Made by a program: the position numbers and the translations under genes | The notes under the pieces: generated by a model | What the model was told of the DNA's origin: nothing | Database searches by the model: none | Seen by the model: only the letters and a program-made list of their open reading frames with translations | Part shown: piece after piece, positions 9,120-16,389 of the stretch | How the letters are laid out: each line of letters opens with the position of its first letter | Numbering within the stretch: the first letter of the stretch is position 1 | NCBI RefSeq assembly: GCF_008727925.1 | Contig: NZ_VTWT01000001.1 | Span: 248,001-312,000, forward strand | Source: Adhaeribacter soli | Lineage (GTDB): Bacteria > Bacteroidota > Bacteroidia > Cytophagales > Hymenobacteraceae | Reading direction: 5' to 3' | DNA: 64,000 nt

Positions 9120-9882
9120 ATAGAGCGTTTAATGCTTCAAACTTGTTATTATATTTACCTTTTGCCCATTTATTAAAGATCGTTTCGTAGTTTAAAAATA
9201 CTAGATGACTTAAATCTAAATTATAATTAATCTTTAATTTCTTTTCTTGGTCGGCTGAGGCAAATATCTTTCTTGATTCTGTTAAAGGAAGCTTTTTCAA
9301 TCTGTCGGGAATGTTTTCTCGCAAAGTTTTAGATATTGCTATTTCTGCATAAATCCATGGGGAGTCAGTTAGATCTAAATCCTTGTATGGTTTAACAGAT
9401 TGTGGTGTCCTTAAGAAAAAAAGACATTCTGTTTTATCCATCATCATAGATAATGCTGTAGAAAGCATCATATGTACATGGCTGGATGCAAAATTAACCT
9501 GATTATATGAATAAGTTTCTTTTAAAGGTGAAGACCAAGAATAATTATCATTTATAGTTTGCAATAAATCTTCTGAATTCCCCCAAATACAAGAATCAAC
9601 AAACGATTTTATATTAAATCTGCTCTCTAACCATCCAGCTAAATAGATGGCTAACTTTTGATTTTTATGAGAATGAGAAATAAATAAATCAAAGTTTAAA
9701 TCAGGAAACCAATTTTCTTGGATCTTTGAGCCATTTAGTGAGCCGTCATGGAATAAAAAGCTGTCTAATGTCTTCTTTATTTCAGATTTATATTGTTCAT
9801 ATGATTCAATTCCAATTCTGTAAAACTTTTCAAAGATTGCATCTTCTTTTAAATATAAATCTACTTTAAACCCCTTAAACAT
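9109..9882 (-). CDS. TIR-domain protein, first gene of cassette
   Basis: The 257-residue protein has about 60 N-terminal residues of unclear fold, then a TIR domain: FDLFISHSHKN (64-74), LAIYLAGWLE, SFVDSCIWG (93-101), a helix with HMMLSTALSMMMDKTECLFFL (137-157) and SPWIYAEIAIS (174-184). Glu180 lies in the S-x-W-x3-E setting that holds the catalytic Glu of NAD-cleaving bacterial TIR domains. The insert between the second strand and HMMLSTAL is long. It starts the cassette; its last 11 bp overlap the membrane gene. The A/T-rich composition matches its two partners and not the flanking genes. Confidence 0.8.
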   Translation of the reverse strand: MFKGFKVDLYLKEDAIFEKFYRIGIESYEQYKSEIKKTLDSFLFHDGSLNGSKIQENWFPDLNFDLFISHSHKNQKLAIYLAGWLESRFNIKSFVDSCIWGNSEDLLQTINDNYSWSSPLKETYSYNQVNFASSHVHMMLSTALSMMMDKTECLFFLRTPQSVKPYKDLDLTDSPWIYAEIAISKTLRENIPDRLKKLPLTESRKIFASADQEKKLKINYNLDLSHLVFLNYETIFNKWAKGKYNNKFEALNALYEL

Positions 9883-10284
9883 AAACTTTAATTAAATAGC
9901 TTCTTTAGAAAAAATACTGAATATTTATTTCACCTTAATATTCAAAAGGCTAAATATAAACCAAATTTTGTTTATCAGGTGATTTATGTTGTTGACTTTC
10001 GATAATTTTAGCAATGATTAAAGATACCCGCAAAACCCTAGCATTGTAGATCTACCACCCCAACACCTCCTTTGAAAGGAGGGGAGCTTTTTTTCTTCCC
10101 AGCTTCCTTTTGACTTTTTGAGGCTTAAACCCTAGCGTTTTTGCCTGGTAAAACCTCTTAGATTCAGAACCGTTATTGCCTTTACGTTATCCTGAAGCTA
10201 CCATTTAGCTGGCAGGATAAAGCAGCATCTGAACTTCCGGAAAGGCTACCATCAAACCTTTTCCGGCTAACCAAAAATCATAAA
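9883..10284. other. Intergenic region between TIR cassette and aldo/keto reductase
   Basis: The first 130 bases are very A/T-rich and should hold the cassette promoter; TATATTTA on the minus strand near 9955 is a weak -7-like match. A palindromic repeat unit follows at 10054-10139. No gene is seen. Confidence 0.5.
10054..10139 (+). repeat. CCACCCC/GGAGGGG palindromic repeat, single unit
   Basis: It starts ACCACCCCAACACCTCC, pairs with GGAGGGG, and goes on with a T-rich tail and AGCTTCC...TTTGACTTTTTGAGG...TAGCGTTTT. The same order of blocks occurs at 11341, 11492, 12115, 28135 and 28678. Confidence 0.75.
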
Positions 10285-11277
10285 ATGAAAAAAAGAAATC
10301 TTGGCAAAAATGGGCCCGCCGTTTCCGCAATGGGCCTGGGTTGTATGGGGATGAGCGATTTTTACGCCGGCCGCGACGATGCCGAATCGGTGGCTACCAT
10401 TCACCGGGCGCTGGAACTGGGCGTAAATTTCCTGGATACCGCCGATATGTACGGGCCTTATTTAAACGAAGAACTGGTGGGCCGGGCTATAAAAGGCAAA
10501 CGCGACCAGGTTTTTATTGCCACCAAATTCGGGATCGTGCGCGACCCGAACAACCCGGCCGTGCGCGGCATAAACGGCAGCCCGGAATACATCCGCAAAT
10601 CGGTGGAGGGCAGTTTGCAACGGCTGGGCGTAGAAACCATAGACCTGTATTACCAGCACCGTGTAGATCCGAATGTTCCCATAGAAGAAACGGTTGGCGC
10701 GATGGCCGAACTGGTGCAAGCGGGCAAGGTGCGTTACCTGGGTTTATCGGAAGCCGCCGCCGAAACCATTGCGCGTGCCCACCAGGTTCACCCCATCACG
10801 GCCGTGCAAAGCGAGTATTCCCTCTGGACCCGCGACCCGGAAAGCAACAATGTGCTGGCTACTTGTCATAACTTAGGGATCGGGTTTGTGCCTTACAGTC
10901 CTCTGGGCCGGGGTTTCCTGACGGGCGCCTTTAAAACGCCGGAAGATTTTGAAGAAGGCGATTACCGCCGGTTTAGTCCGCGGTTTCAGGGCGAGAATTT
11001 CTACAAGAATTTAGAACTGGTAAACAAAGTAAAAAGCCTGGCAGAAGCCAAAGGTTGTACCGCGTCGCAGCTGGCCCTGGCCTGGGTATTAGCGCAAGGC
11101 GAAACCATTGTTCCTATTCCCGGCACGAAACACCGGAAGTACCTGGAGCAGAATGTAGGTGCGCTAGAAGTAACTTTAAGCCCGGAGGAGTTGAAAGAGA
11201 TTGATGCTATTTTTCCGCTTGATGCGGCTGCTGGTTTAAGATACCCGGAGCAGATGATGGGTTCGGTGAATAAGTAA
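10285..11277 (+). CDS. Aldo/keto reductase
   Basis: The 330-residue protein is a full-length AKR barrel. The catalytic tetrad is visible: Asp and Tyr in DTADMYG (residues 52-58), Lys in ATKFG (about 80-84) and His in YYQHRVD (about 123). NADP(H)-binding features are [13 protein letters not shown] and [16 protein letters not shown] near the C-terminus. The early [11 protein letters not shown] is typical of the AKR group that includes yeast-type and plant auxin-induced reductases. The enzyme reduces carbonyl compounds with NADPH; substrate is unknown. It stands alone, between two units of the CCACCCC repeat. Confidence 0.93.
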   Translation: MKKRNLGKNGPAVSAMGLGCMGMSDFYAGRDDAESVATIHRALELGVNFLDTADMYGPYLNEELVGRAIKGKRDQVFIATKFGIVRDPNNPAVRGINGSPEYIRKSVEGSLQRLGVETIDLYYQHRVDPNVPIEETVGAMAELVQAGKVRYLGLSEAAAETIARAHQVHPITAVQSEYSLWTRDPESNNVLATCHNLGIGFVPYSPLGRGFLTGAFKTPEDFEEGDYRRFSPRFQGENFYKNLELVNKVKSLAEAKGCTASQLALAWVLAQGETIVPIPGTKHRKYLEQNVGALEVTLSPEELKEIDAIFPLDAAAGLRYPEQMMGSVNK

Positions 11278-11340
11278 GGAAAGTGGATATTCGCTTTTAG
11301 GTTGCTGGAAGTGCTTTTTTTATTTCTCTACCCAGGAAGT

Positions 11341-11430
11341 ACAACCACCCCCAACCCCTCCTTTTTTAAGGAGGGGAGCTTTTTCTTCGCTGCTTTTTTT
11401 TGGTTTTTGTGCTTGAAAGGATAGTGTTTT
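11341..11430 (+). repeat. CCACCCC/GGAGGGG palindromic repeat, single unit
   Basis: The head ACCACCCCCAACCCCTCC, loop TTTTTTAA and GGAGGGGAGC are followed by CTTCGCTGC, a T-run, TTTGTGCTTGAAAGGATAG and TTTT, the same tail as the other units. It is 64 bp after the aldo/keto reductase stop and may double as its terminator. Confidence 0.8.
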
Positions 11431-11491
11431 TCTCCCGCTAAGTGGCTTGGTTCTCCCGGGACACATAATGAGTTTTTCGGTCTCCTGAGGT

Positions 11492-11661
11492 CAACCACCC
11501 AATCCATCCTTGAAAAGGAGGGGAGCTTTTGCGTCCCTGCTTCTTTAGAGTTTTTGTGCTTGAAAGCTACGCTTTTCAGCTGCTTGCTACAAAACACTGC
11601 TGCTTAAATTCGGTAGAAAATAGCTCCCCGCCTTAAAAAAGGAGGGGTTGGGGGTGGTTGT
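11492..11661. repeat. Doublet (MITE-like) of the CCACCCC repeat, 170 bp
   Basis: A forward unit (11492-11575) and an inverted unit (11622-11661) enclose a middle that includes TGCTACAAAACACTGCTG. The outer ends are inverted repeats: AACCACCC at the left, GGGTGGTT at the right. The doublet at 28135-28304 has the same length (170 bp) and nearly the same middle (TGCTACAAAACGCTGCTG). Equal length and layout at two places argue for a mobile unit and not for chance hairpins. Confidence 0.8.
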
Positions 11662-11733
11662 ACTTCCTGGGCACTGCAGCCTAAAGTGAACTAATCCGTC
11701 TTTTCTGGCTTTTGCTTTCCAAACACGAAACCC

Positions 11734-12111
11734 ATGAAGCCGCAAAAGAAAGAACCGCTGCATAACCAAGCGCACCTGAAAGTTTTTCGAAAAGAGCTCC
11801 GCAGTAACCTGACCCCGGCGGAAGCGGTGCTTTGGAAAGCTTTGCAGGGAAGTCAGCTGGAGGGAAGGAAGTTCAGGCGGCAGCATAGTTTTGGGAAGTA
11901 TATTCTGGATTTTTATTGTCCGGCGGAAAGGTTGGCGGTTGAACTGGATGGGCGGCACCATTTTTCGGATGCGGGTTTTGAAGCGGATTCGGAAAGGTCG
12001 GCGTTTTTGGAGAGCCATGGAATTAAGGTTTTGCGGTTTGAGAATAAGGAGGTTTTTGAGCAGCTGGATGGGGTTTTGGAGGAGATCCGGTTGGCGTTTG
12101 GGAATGCGTGA
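11734..12111 (+). CDS. DUF559 endonuclease-like protein
   Basis: The 125-residue protein has NLTPAEAVLWKALQGSQLEGRKFRRQHSFGKYILDFYCPAERLAVELDG-type sequence, the mark of DUF559, a small restriction-endonuclease/Vsr-like fold. The expected metal-binding acidic residues are Asp in ILDFYC, Glu in VELDG, with the nearby GxxHF. The C-terminal part, GIKVLRFENKEVFEQLDGVLEEI, completes the domain. The gene lies 72 bp after an inverted repeat unit (11622-11661), and another unit begins only 3 bp after its stop (12115). It is thus embedded in the repeat cluster. Activity and target are unknown; a link to repeat spread is an inference set out in the findings. Confidence 0.85.
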   Translation: MKPQKKEPLHNQAHLKVFRKELRSNLTPAEAVLWKALQGSQLEGRKFRRQHSFGKYILDFYCPAERLAVELDGRHHFSDAGFEADSERSAFLESHGIKVLRFENKEVFEQLDGVLEEIRLAFGNA

Positions 12112-12114
12112 ATT

Positions 12115-12205
12115 TAACCACCCCCAACCCCTCCTTGAAAAAAGGAGGGGAGCTTTTGCTTCGCTGCTTTTATTTGACTTTGCGCTTGAAAGCATAGCGT
12201 ATTTC
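12115..12205 (+). repeat. CCACCCC/GGAGGGG palindromic repeat after the DUF559 gene
   Basis: The head ACCACCCCCAACCCCTCC pairs through GGAGGGGAGC, followed by CTTCGCTGC, TTTGACTTTGCGCTTGAAAGC and ATAGCGTATTT. It faces the inverted unit at 11622-11661 across the DUF559 gene. Confidence 0.8.
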
Positions 12206-12319
12206 TTTAGTTTCGGTTTAGTTTTTAGTTTAAAAACATAGCGTTTTATATTCACCGTCAGGTAATTGTATCCATATAAAATATCCGGCGTAAGACTTAA
12301 TTCACCTAAAGCCGGAACG

Positions 12320-12661
12320 ATGGACCACGATCACTTTTTTCCGCAACCTACCCGCGAAATTGCCGAAAAGCGGGCTGCTCTGGCGCCTGAAGCGCTGGAA
12401 GCCTGGCGGAATTTCAGTCGTACGGTTTATAAGGAAGGTGCCCTCCCCGAAAAATACAAACAACTGATTGCCGTGGCGGTGGCGCACGTAACGCAATGCC
12501 CGTATTGCATTCGCAGCCATACCGCTTTGGCGGTCCGGAAGGGCGCAACGCAGGAAGAAATTATGGAAGCTATTTGGGTGGCGGCGGAAATGCGGGCAGG
12601 TGCTGCGGTAGCCCATTCGGCGCTGGCCATGGATGAAATGGAAAAGCTGGCGGGTAAGTAA
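12320..12661 (+). CDS. Carboxymuconolactone decarboxylase/AhpD-like protein
   Basis: The 113-residue protein has the AhpD-type motif HVTQCPYCIRSHT (the CxxC pair plus His), followed by VRKGATQEEIMEAIWVAAEMRAGAAVAHS. This single-domain type forms small all-helical oligomers and uses the CxxC pair in peroxide or alkyl-hydroperoxide reduction; some relatives are decarboxylases. I chose ATG 12320 because MDHDHFFPQPTREIAEKRAAL is a normal family start; an upstream ATG at 12266 would add 18 unlike residues. It stands between the repeat cluster and a DUF2945 gene; manganese catalase is close by. Confidence 0.88.
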   Translation: MDHDHFFPQPTREIAEKRAALAPEALEAWRNFSRTVYKEGALPEKYKQLIAVAVAHVTQCPYCIRSHTALAVRKGATQEEIMEAIWVAAEMRAGAAVAHSALAMDEMEKLAGK

Positions 12662-12794
12662 ACTTTCCGGATTCTTCGTTTAAAACAGAACCGGGTTTTT
12701 AGGTTATAAACGGTAGCATTTTGAATCGAAGAACCGGTGAATTTTGCGTATTAGAAATTACCTCAATCCTGATTTTAACTCAAAGAAAAAAGCG

Positions 12795-13010
12795 ATGGAA
12801 AAGCACTTTAAAACCGGAGATCATGTGCGATGGAATTCGGAAGCAGGTTACGTTTCGGGTAAAATTATTAAGGTGCATACTACCGATTTCGAGTATAAAG
12901 GTTACACCCACCACGCCAGCAAAGACGAGCCGCAATACGAAATTAAAAGTGATAAAACCGATCATATTGCCGCGCACAAAGGTTCGGCGCTGACTAAAAT
13001 TAACAGCTGA
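12795..13010 (+). CDS. DUF2945 (HVA1/TUDOR-like) small protein
   Basis: The 71-residue protein reads FKTGDHVRWNSEAGYVSGKIIKVHT and then YEIKSDKTDHIAAHKGSALTKI, which is the whole DUF2945 domain (hypervirulence-associated TUDOR fold). ATG 12795 gives the usual short N-terminus; an earlier ATG at 12744 in frame would add 17 residues. Function in bacteria is unknown; members often turn up near stress genes. Confidence 0.88.
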   Translation: MEKHFKTGDHVRWNSEAGYVSGKIIKVHTTDFEYKGYTHHASKDEPQYEIKSDKTDHIAAHKGSALTKINS

Positions 13011-13369
13011 AACGGTAGCGAATAGGCGGGAAAAGTCTGTGAGTAGAAAAGTAGAGAAAGCATAACCGGCAACCGGTAAAACGTTCCGGATCATCGGGCA
13101 GGCTACGCACAGTCGGGAGGAATTCGTACAAGCTTTATTGTCTTTTCAGCAAGATCAGGAAAACCTTTTTACTGCGGCGTTCTGCAAAACGCATCACCTG
13201 GAAAAATAGAAATTGTAAGCAAACCGAATTGGTTTTAGAGGTGACTGGAATCGTTTTATAGAGGCGGTTTTCTTTAAGTTCTTCTTCCTTCTGAAAGAAA
13301 AAAAGCAGCAAGTGTATTGCTGCTTTTTTGAAATCAGGATTTTGGTTTTCTGTTAGCTTTGGCAGTAGT
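13011..13369. other. Intergenic region with a possible gene remnant at 13066-13209
   Basis: A 47-codon frame without ATG (13066-13209, plus) has protein-like composition (FRIIGQATHSREEFVQALL and so on) and ends in TAG. It may be the 3' end of a lost gene, or chance. The catalase terminator is at 13297-13329. Nothing else is seen. Confidence 0.3.
13297..13329 (-). terminator. Terminator of the manganese catalase gene
   Basis: The stem AAAAGCAGCA/TGCTGCTTTT is flanked by an A-run and a T-run, so it could work on both strands; the catalase stop is 40 bp away. Confidence 0.8.
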
Positions 13370-14272
13370 TTAAAATTTGATGCCCATTTTCTTAGCGATG
13401 TCTTTGAACATTTCCGGGTCGATGTGGTCGCCGCTGGGGGCGCTTAGTTGCGGTTCTTCTTCCAGGTCCGGAGCGGGGTAGCCATCCGGGGAGCCAAACA
13501 CCACTTCCAGGGGCTTTCCGTCTTCCGGGTGCGGACCGTTGAACACCAGAGCTACTTTCTGGTAATCGTCTTTGCTGAAGGTGTAAAGCCGGCGGTGGAT
13601 GCCGCTTGCTTCGTATTTGCGGGTTTCCGGGAAGGCTTTGTTGTCCATGTCCGGGATCGGGAGAAGTTTGGTTACTTCCACGCCGGTCAGTTTTTCCAGG
13701 GCGCGGGCGTAGCCTACAATGTGAAGGCCGCCGCGTACCAGCAGGTAACCCACCATTTCGCGGGCTGTTGGGTCGGTTACCATTTCGTACACCCGGATCT
13801 TGTTGGCGCGGGCGCCGCATTCCAGGAAGAAATTGTGCAGAAGGTCCATTTTAAGGTTACCGCTGCTGAACACATTCTCGCCGCTCCACCAGCCACCCAT
13901 CGAATCCATGGGCAGGGCAGACTGGCCGCTGGCAATAAAATGGCGGGCATTCCGGAAATCGGTGGCATTTTTCAGCGGGCCGGGTTCCGGATCAAGGCCG
14001 CGCTTGGTAACGCCGGTAAGCAACAAGTTAATGGCATACGAAACCAGTTCGATGTGGCCGTATTCTTCGCCGGCAATGCTGCCGATCAAATCATAGAAGG
14101 GGCGTAGTTTATTTCTTCCGCGGAAATTGAACGACTGAAAGGTGTAATTCATCAGCGTCGACATTTCCCCGAATTTGCCGCCGAGCAGTTCCTGCACGGC
14201 AGCAGCATCGTTGGCTGACGGATTTTTAGGCTTTGGCAGCTCGATGGGCAGCCGGTCCATTTTTAAGATCAT
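13370..14272 (-). CDS. Manganese (non-haem) catalase
   Basis: The 300-residue protein has the di-manganese site of this family: Glu36 in GGKFGEMSTLMNYTFQSF, Glu70 and His73 in AGEEYGHIE (the same E-x2-H spacing as in the Lactobacillus enzyme), then Glu in NKIRVYEMV and His in RGGLHIVGYARALEKLTGV. It turns hydrogen peroxide into water and oxygen without haem. The C-terminal tail (PAPDLEEEPQLSAPSGDHIDPEMF) is acidic and family-like. Met5 is an alternative start. The gene stands alone, upstream of the AhpD-like and DUF2945 genes on the other strand. Confidence 0.95.
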   Translation of the reverse strand: MILKMDRLPIELPKPKNPSANDAAAVQELLGGKFGEMSTLMNYTFQSFNFRGRNKLRPFYDLIGSIAGEEYGHIELVSYAINLLLTGVTKRGLDPEPGPLKNATDFRNARHFIASGQSALPMDSMGGWWSGENVFSSGNLKMDLLHNFFLECGARANKIRVYEMVTDPTAREMVGYLLVRGGLHIVGYARALEKLTGVEVTKLLPIPDMDNKAFPETRKYEASGIHRRLYTFSKDDYQKVALVFNGPHPEDGKPLEVVFGSPDGYPAPDLEEEPQLSAPSGDHIDPEMFKDIAKKMGIKF

Positions 14273-14453
14273 AGTTTTCGGTTTAAGAGGTGGGAAATAC
14301 TATTGACCCTTTGAAAACCTTTTAAACTGTGTAATGTTTGGGGCCGGTTGGCTGGAGAAGATCGATGGTTATTGATGGGAACTAATGCGTAGGCTATGTA
14401 GCGGGGAAGAAAGCGGGGTTGGTTATTTGTCGGGTAAAAGCCGGCTGATGTAT

Positions 14454-14483
14454 GGTTGTTGGTGAGAACACACAACAACGGCG
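14454..14483. repeat. Palindromic repeat, TGTTGGTG family (copy 2)
   Basis: It reads GGTTGTTGGTGAGAACAC and then ACAACAACGGCG, matching 3922-3949 with a few changes. The rest of 14273-14603 shows no gene. Confidence 0.55.
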
Positions 14484-14603
14484 AAAGGTCGTGCCCGATT
14501 ATTTAATCTTTAAGGAATACCAGAGATGGTTCTTTAAAATCACAAGTCCTTTTCAGGACTACAAAGCATGTTTTATGGTTATTTATATGTACTCATGGTT
14601 GCG

Positions 14604-14652
14604 CAAAAAACAAAAGAGCCTTCGGCAGAATCAGGATCGCTGCCGAAGGCTC
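14604..14652 (-). terminator. Terminator of the royal-jelly-like lipoprotein gene
   Basis: GAGCCTTCGGCAG (14616-14628) and CTGCCGAAGGCTC (14640-14652) form a perfect 13-bp stem; on the minus strand CTTTTGTTTTTT follows. Confidence 0.88.
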
Positions 14653-14679
14653 ATGCCTAATCTCCAGATTAAGTAGCCT

Positions 14680-15819
14680 TTATTTAGCTACGGCCGGAAA
14701 TTTATAGATCTCGAATTCTATGTTGGAAATATCGCCTTCCGATTCGCCGAGGTGGCTGAGGGTGAAGTAAAGCTGCCCGTCTTTGCCCAGGGTAAAGGTA
14801 TCGGGCCATTTAAGCACGGAATCCTGCACGAGGGTTCTCATTTCCCCGGACGGAGTACGGTAAACGATGGCATTTTTCTCCAGATCGGCCATGTACAGGT
14901 TGCCGGCTTTGTCGAAGATCATGCCGTCGGGCGCCGGGGTTTTACCAAGGTTCTTTACATTTTGGGCAATTTCGGCTTCGTTGCCGGCGGCCAGGGCAGC
15001 GGTGGGTACCTGGTACAGGGTGTAGCCGGTTAAAGCGTGGTAAAATAAATAATCGTTGTCCGGCGATAAAGCGATGCCGTCGGAATGGATCTGCGGTTTT
15101 TTGCCTTCGCGGGTCCAGGTTTTACCATCTATCTTTAGAGATATATTTTCGGATTTGGTGGAAGGGTGGTTTGCCAGGAACCGCTGCGCCTTTTTTGTTT
15201 TCGGATCCAGGACTACAATGGCGCCCATGCCGGAATCGGTAATGTAAATGCGGCCGTTTTTATCGTCTACCCGCAAATCATTTAAGTAAGATTTTGCCGG
15301 GGCTACGGTTTTATCGAAGGTGTATTTGTTTTTCAGCTTGTTCGTGTTCAGGTCGAACTCGTAGAGCATGGCATTGCCCACCACGCCTTTCATTTTAGGG
15401 CTGCTGGGGTCCAGTACGTAAAGCGAATTGCCGTGCGCCACCACCGATTGCACACAGGTAAACTGGTTGGCTCTGGGTTTGCCGTTCCAGAGGTTCCAGG
15501 TGGAATCGGGATAGGCTTTTACGTTGCCGTCGGGCATAATTTCTACTACCGAAAAAGGGATGAAATCGTGCCAGCGCGGAAAGTTGGCAAACATGCGGCC
15601 GTTATCGGCAATGGTAATGCCGGTTACCTGCGCGCCGGTAAAGCCGATCACTTTGGTCAGGCGGCCGGCCAGGCGGTTGGTTGCAGTAGCGGAAGTATCG
15701 GAAGTGGTTGCGGTGTCGGTCCGGGTGGTGGTTTTGGTACTTTCGGTGGTGGTACGTTTCTGTTCGCAACCGGTAACTAAAAGAAAGGAAAGAAAGGTAA
15801 GCGTTAAAAAGTGTTTCAT
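14680..15819 (-). CDS. Major royal jelly protein/Yellow-like lipoprotein
   Basis: The 379-residue protein starts with a lipoprotein signal (FLSFLLVTGC, Cys18) and a Thr-rich linker (about 20-48). The rest is a six-bladed propeller of the royal-jelly/SMP-30 type: TGITIADNGRMFANFPRW, QSVVAHGNSLYVLDPSSP, LNDLRVDDKNGRIYITDSG, SDGIALSPDNDYLFYHALTG and APDGMIFDKAGNLYMAD. Relatives bind small ligands or act as lactonases; the role here is unknown. It is probably anchored to the outer membrane or periplasmic face. It has its own terminator. Confidence 0.88.
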   Translation of the reverse strand: MKHFLTLTFLSFLLVTGCEQKRTTTESTKTTTRTDTATTSDTSATATNRLAGRLTKVIGFTGAQVTGITIADNGRMFANFPRWHDFIPFSVVEIMPDGNVKAYPDSTWNLWNGKPRANQFTCVQSVVAHGNSLYVLDPSSPKMKGVVGNAMLYEFDLNTNKLKNKYTFDKTVAPAKSYLNDLRVDDKNGRIYITDSGMGAIVVLDPKTKKAQRFLANHPSTKSENISLKIDGKTWTREGKKPQIHSDGIALSPDNDYLFYHALTGYTLYQVPTAALAAGNEAEIAQNVKNLGKTPAPDGMIFDKAGNLYMADLEKNAIVYRTPSGEMRTLVQDSVLKWPDTFTLGKDGQLYFTLSHLGESEGDISNIEFEIYKFPAVAK

Positions 15820-16002
15820 AATTTAAACGTTAGCTGGTACAAATTGCTTTTCTTTCTTTATACTTAAGCTTTTGCGTAGGGTTAAGATTGGGGTGAAATG
15901 GTAGCTTTCCGGCCGGGAAAAGTAAAAGGCTTTGTGGTGAGAAAATATTCGCTTTAGCATTGGCAAGGTCGTTTCATTTAGGAAGCGGTCTTTGAATCAG
16001 GA

Positions 16003-16044
16003 GTTCCTTGTAGCGTAGGGTTTAAACCCTACGCTACAAGGAAC
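16003..16044. repeat. Perfect 42-bp palindrome
   Basis: Each 21-base arm reads GTTCCTTGTAGCGTAGGGTTT or its exact complement, and the centre is TTTAAA. There is no loop and no T-run, so it is not a normal terminator. It lies in a 570-bp gap between two minus-strand genes. Confidence 0.85.
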
Positions 16045-16098
16045 AAGTAAATCTGGCTTTAGGAAGATGGCTTCCGGGAGGAAAGTATGACGGCCGGA

Positions 16099-16130
16099 AA
16101 CAAAGAAAGCAGCCCGTTTGAGCTGCTTTC
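16099..16130 (-). terminator. Terminator-like hairpin beyond the gene remnant
   Basis: GAAAGCAGC (16105-16113) pairs with GCTGCTTTC (16122-16130) around CCGTTTGA. The T-run is weak on both strands. It lies 80 bp past the end of the frame at 16211. Confidence 0.45.
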
Positions 16131-16210
16131 TTCCTTTAGTTTAACTTTCCCTATTATCTTCGGAAACCGTTTTTGCAGCTGTCGCCTCAATGAAGTTGAA
16201 AACTTCAGAT

Positions 16211-16336
16211 TCATTTATAGGTCCAGGTTACCGCTTCGCTAAAATCTGAACCAGCCAAAGTAAGATTAATGCGGCTTGTCTCTACGGGTGGAATTTTCGG
16301 GGCAAAGTTGCCGTTAGGCAGAAATAACAAAGGCAC
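16211..16336 (-). pseudogene. Possible 3' remnant of a lost gene (41 codons)
   Basis: From a GTG at 16334-16336 a frame reads VPLLFLPNGNFAPKIPPV, then ETSRINLTLAGSDFSEAVTW, and ends at TGA 16211-16213. It has a protein-like, beta-rich composition, and a hairpin follows at 16105-16130, as expected for the end of a gene. No domain is recognised. It overlaps the hairpin below msrA, so it could also be chance. Confidence 0.3.
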
Positions 16337-16357
16337 GGATCATTTCCTTGCCTTTGT
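16327..16357 (-). terminator. Hairpin after msrA
   Basis: ACAAAGGCA and TGCCTTTGT form a perfect 9-bp stem around a 13-base loop 33 bp past the msrA stop. The T-run is poor, so termination is likely but not certain. Confidence 0.55.
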
Positions 16358-16389
16358 CTTACGTTTGATTGAATCCGGGAAAAAGGACC

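Noticed and set aside
7780-9882. Thoeris, SPARTA or CBASS as the name of the TIR cassette
   Set aside because: No ThsA/SLOG or Sir2 gene, no Argonaute and no CD-NTase gene is next to it, so I kept it unnamed.
11587-12255. 222-codon minus-strand frame covering the DUF559 gene
   Set aside because: It is antisense to a clear DUF559 domain and runs through the palindromic repeats.
13066-13209. A separate gene after the DUF2945 gene
   Set aside because: There is no start codon and only 47 codons; noted as a possible remnant only.
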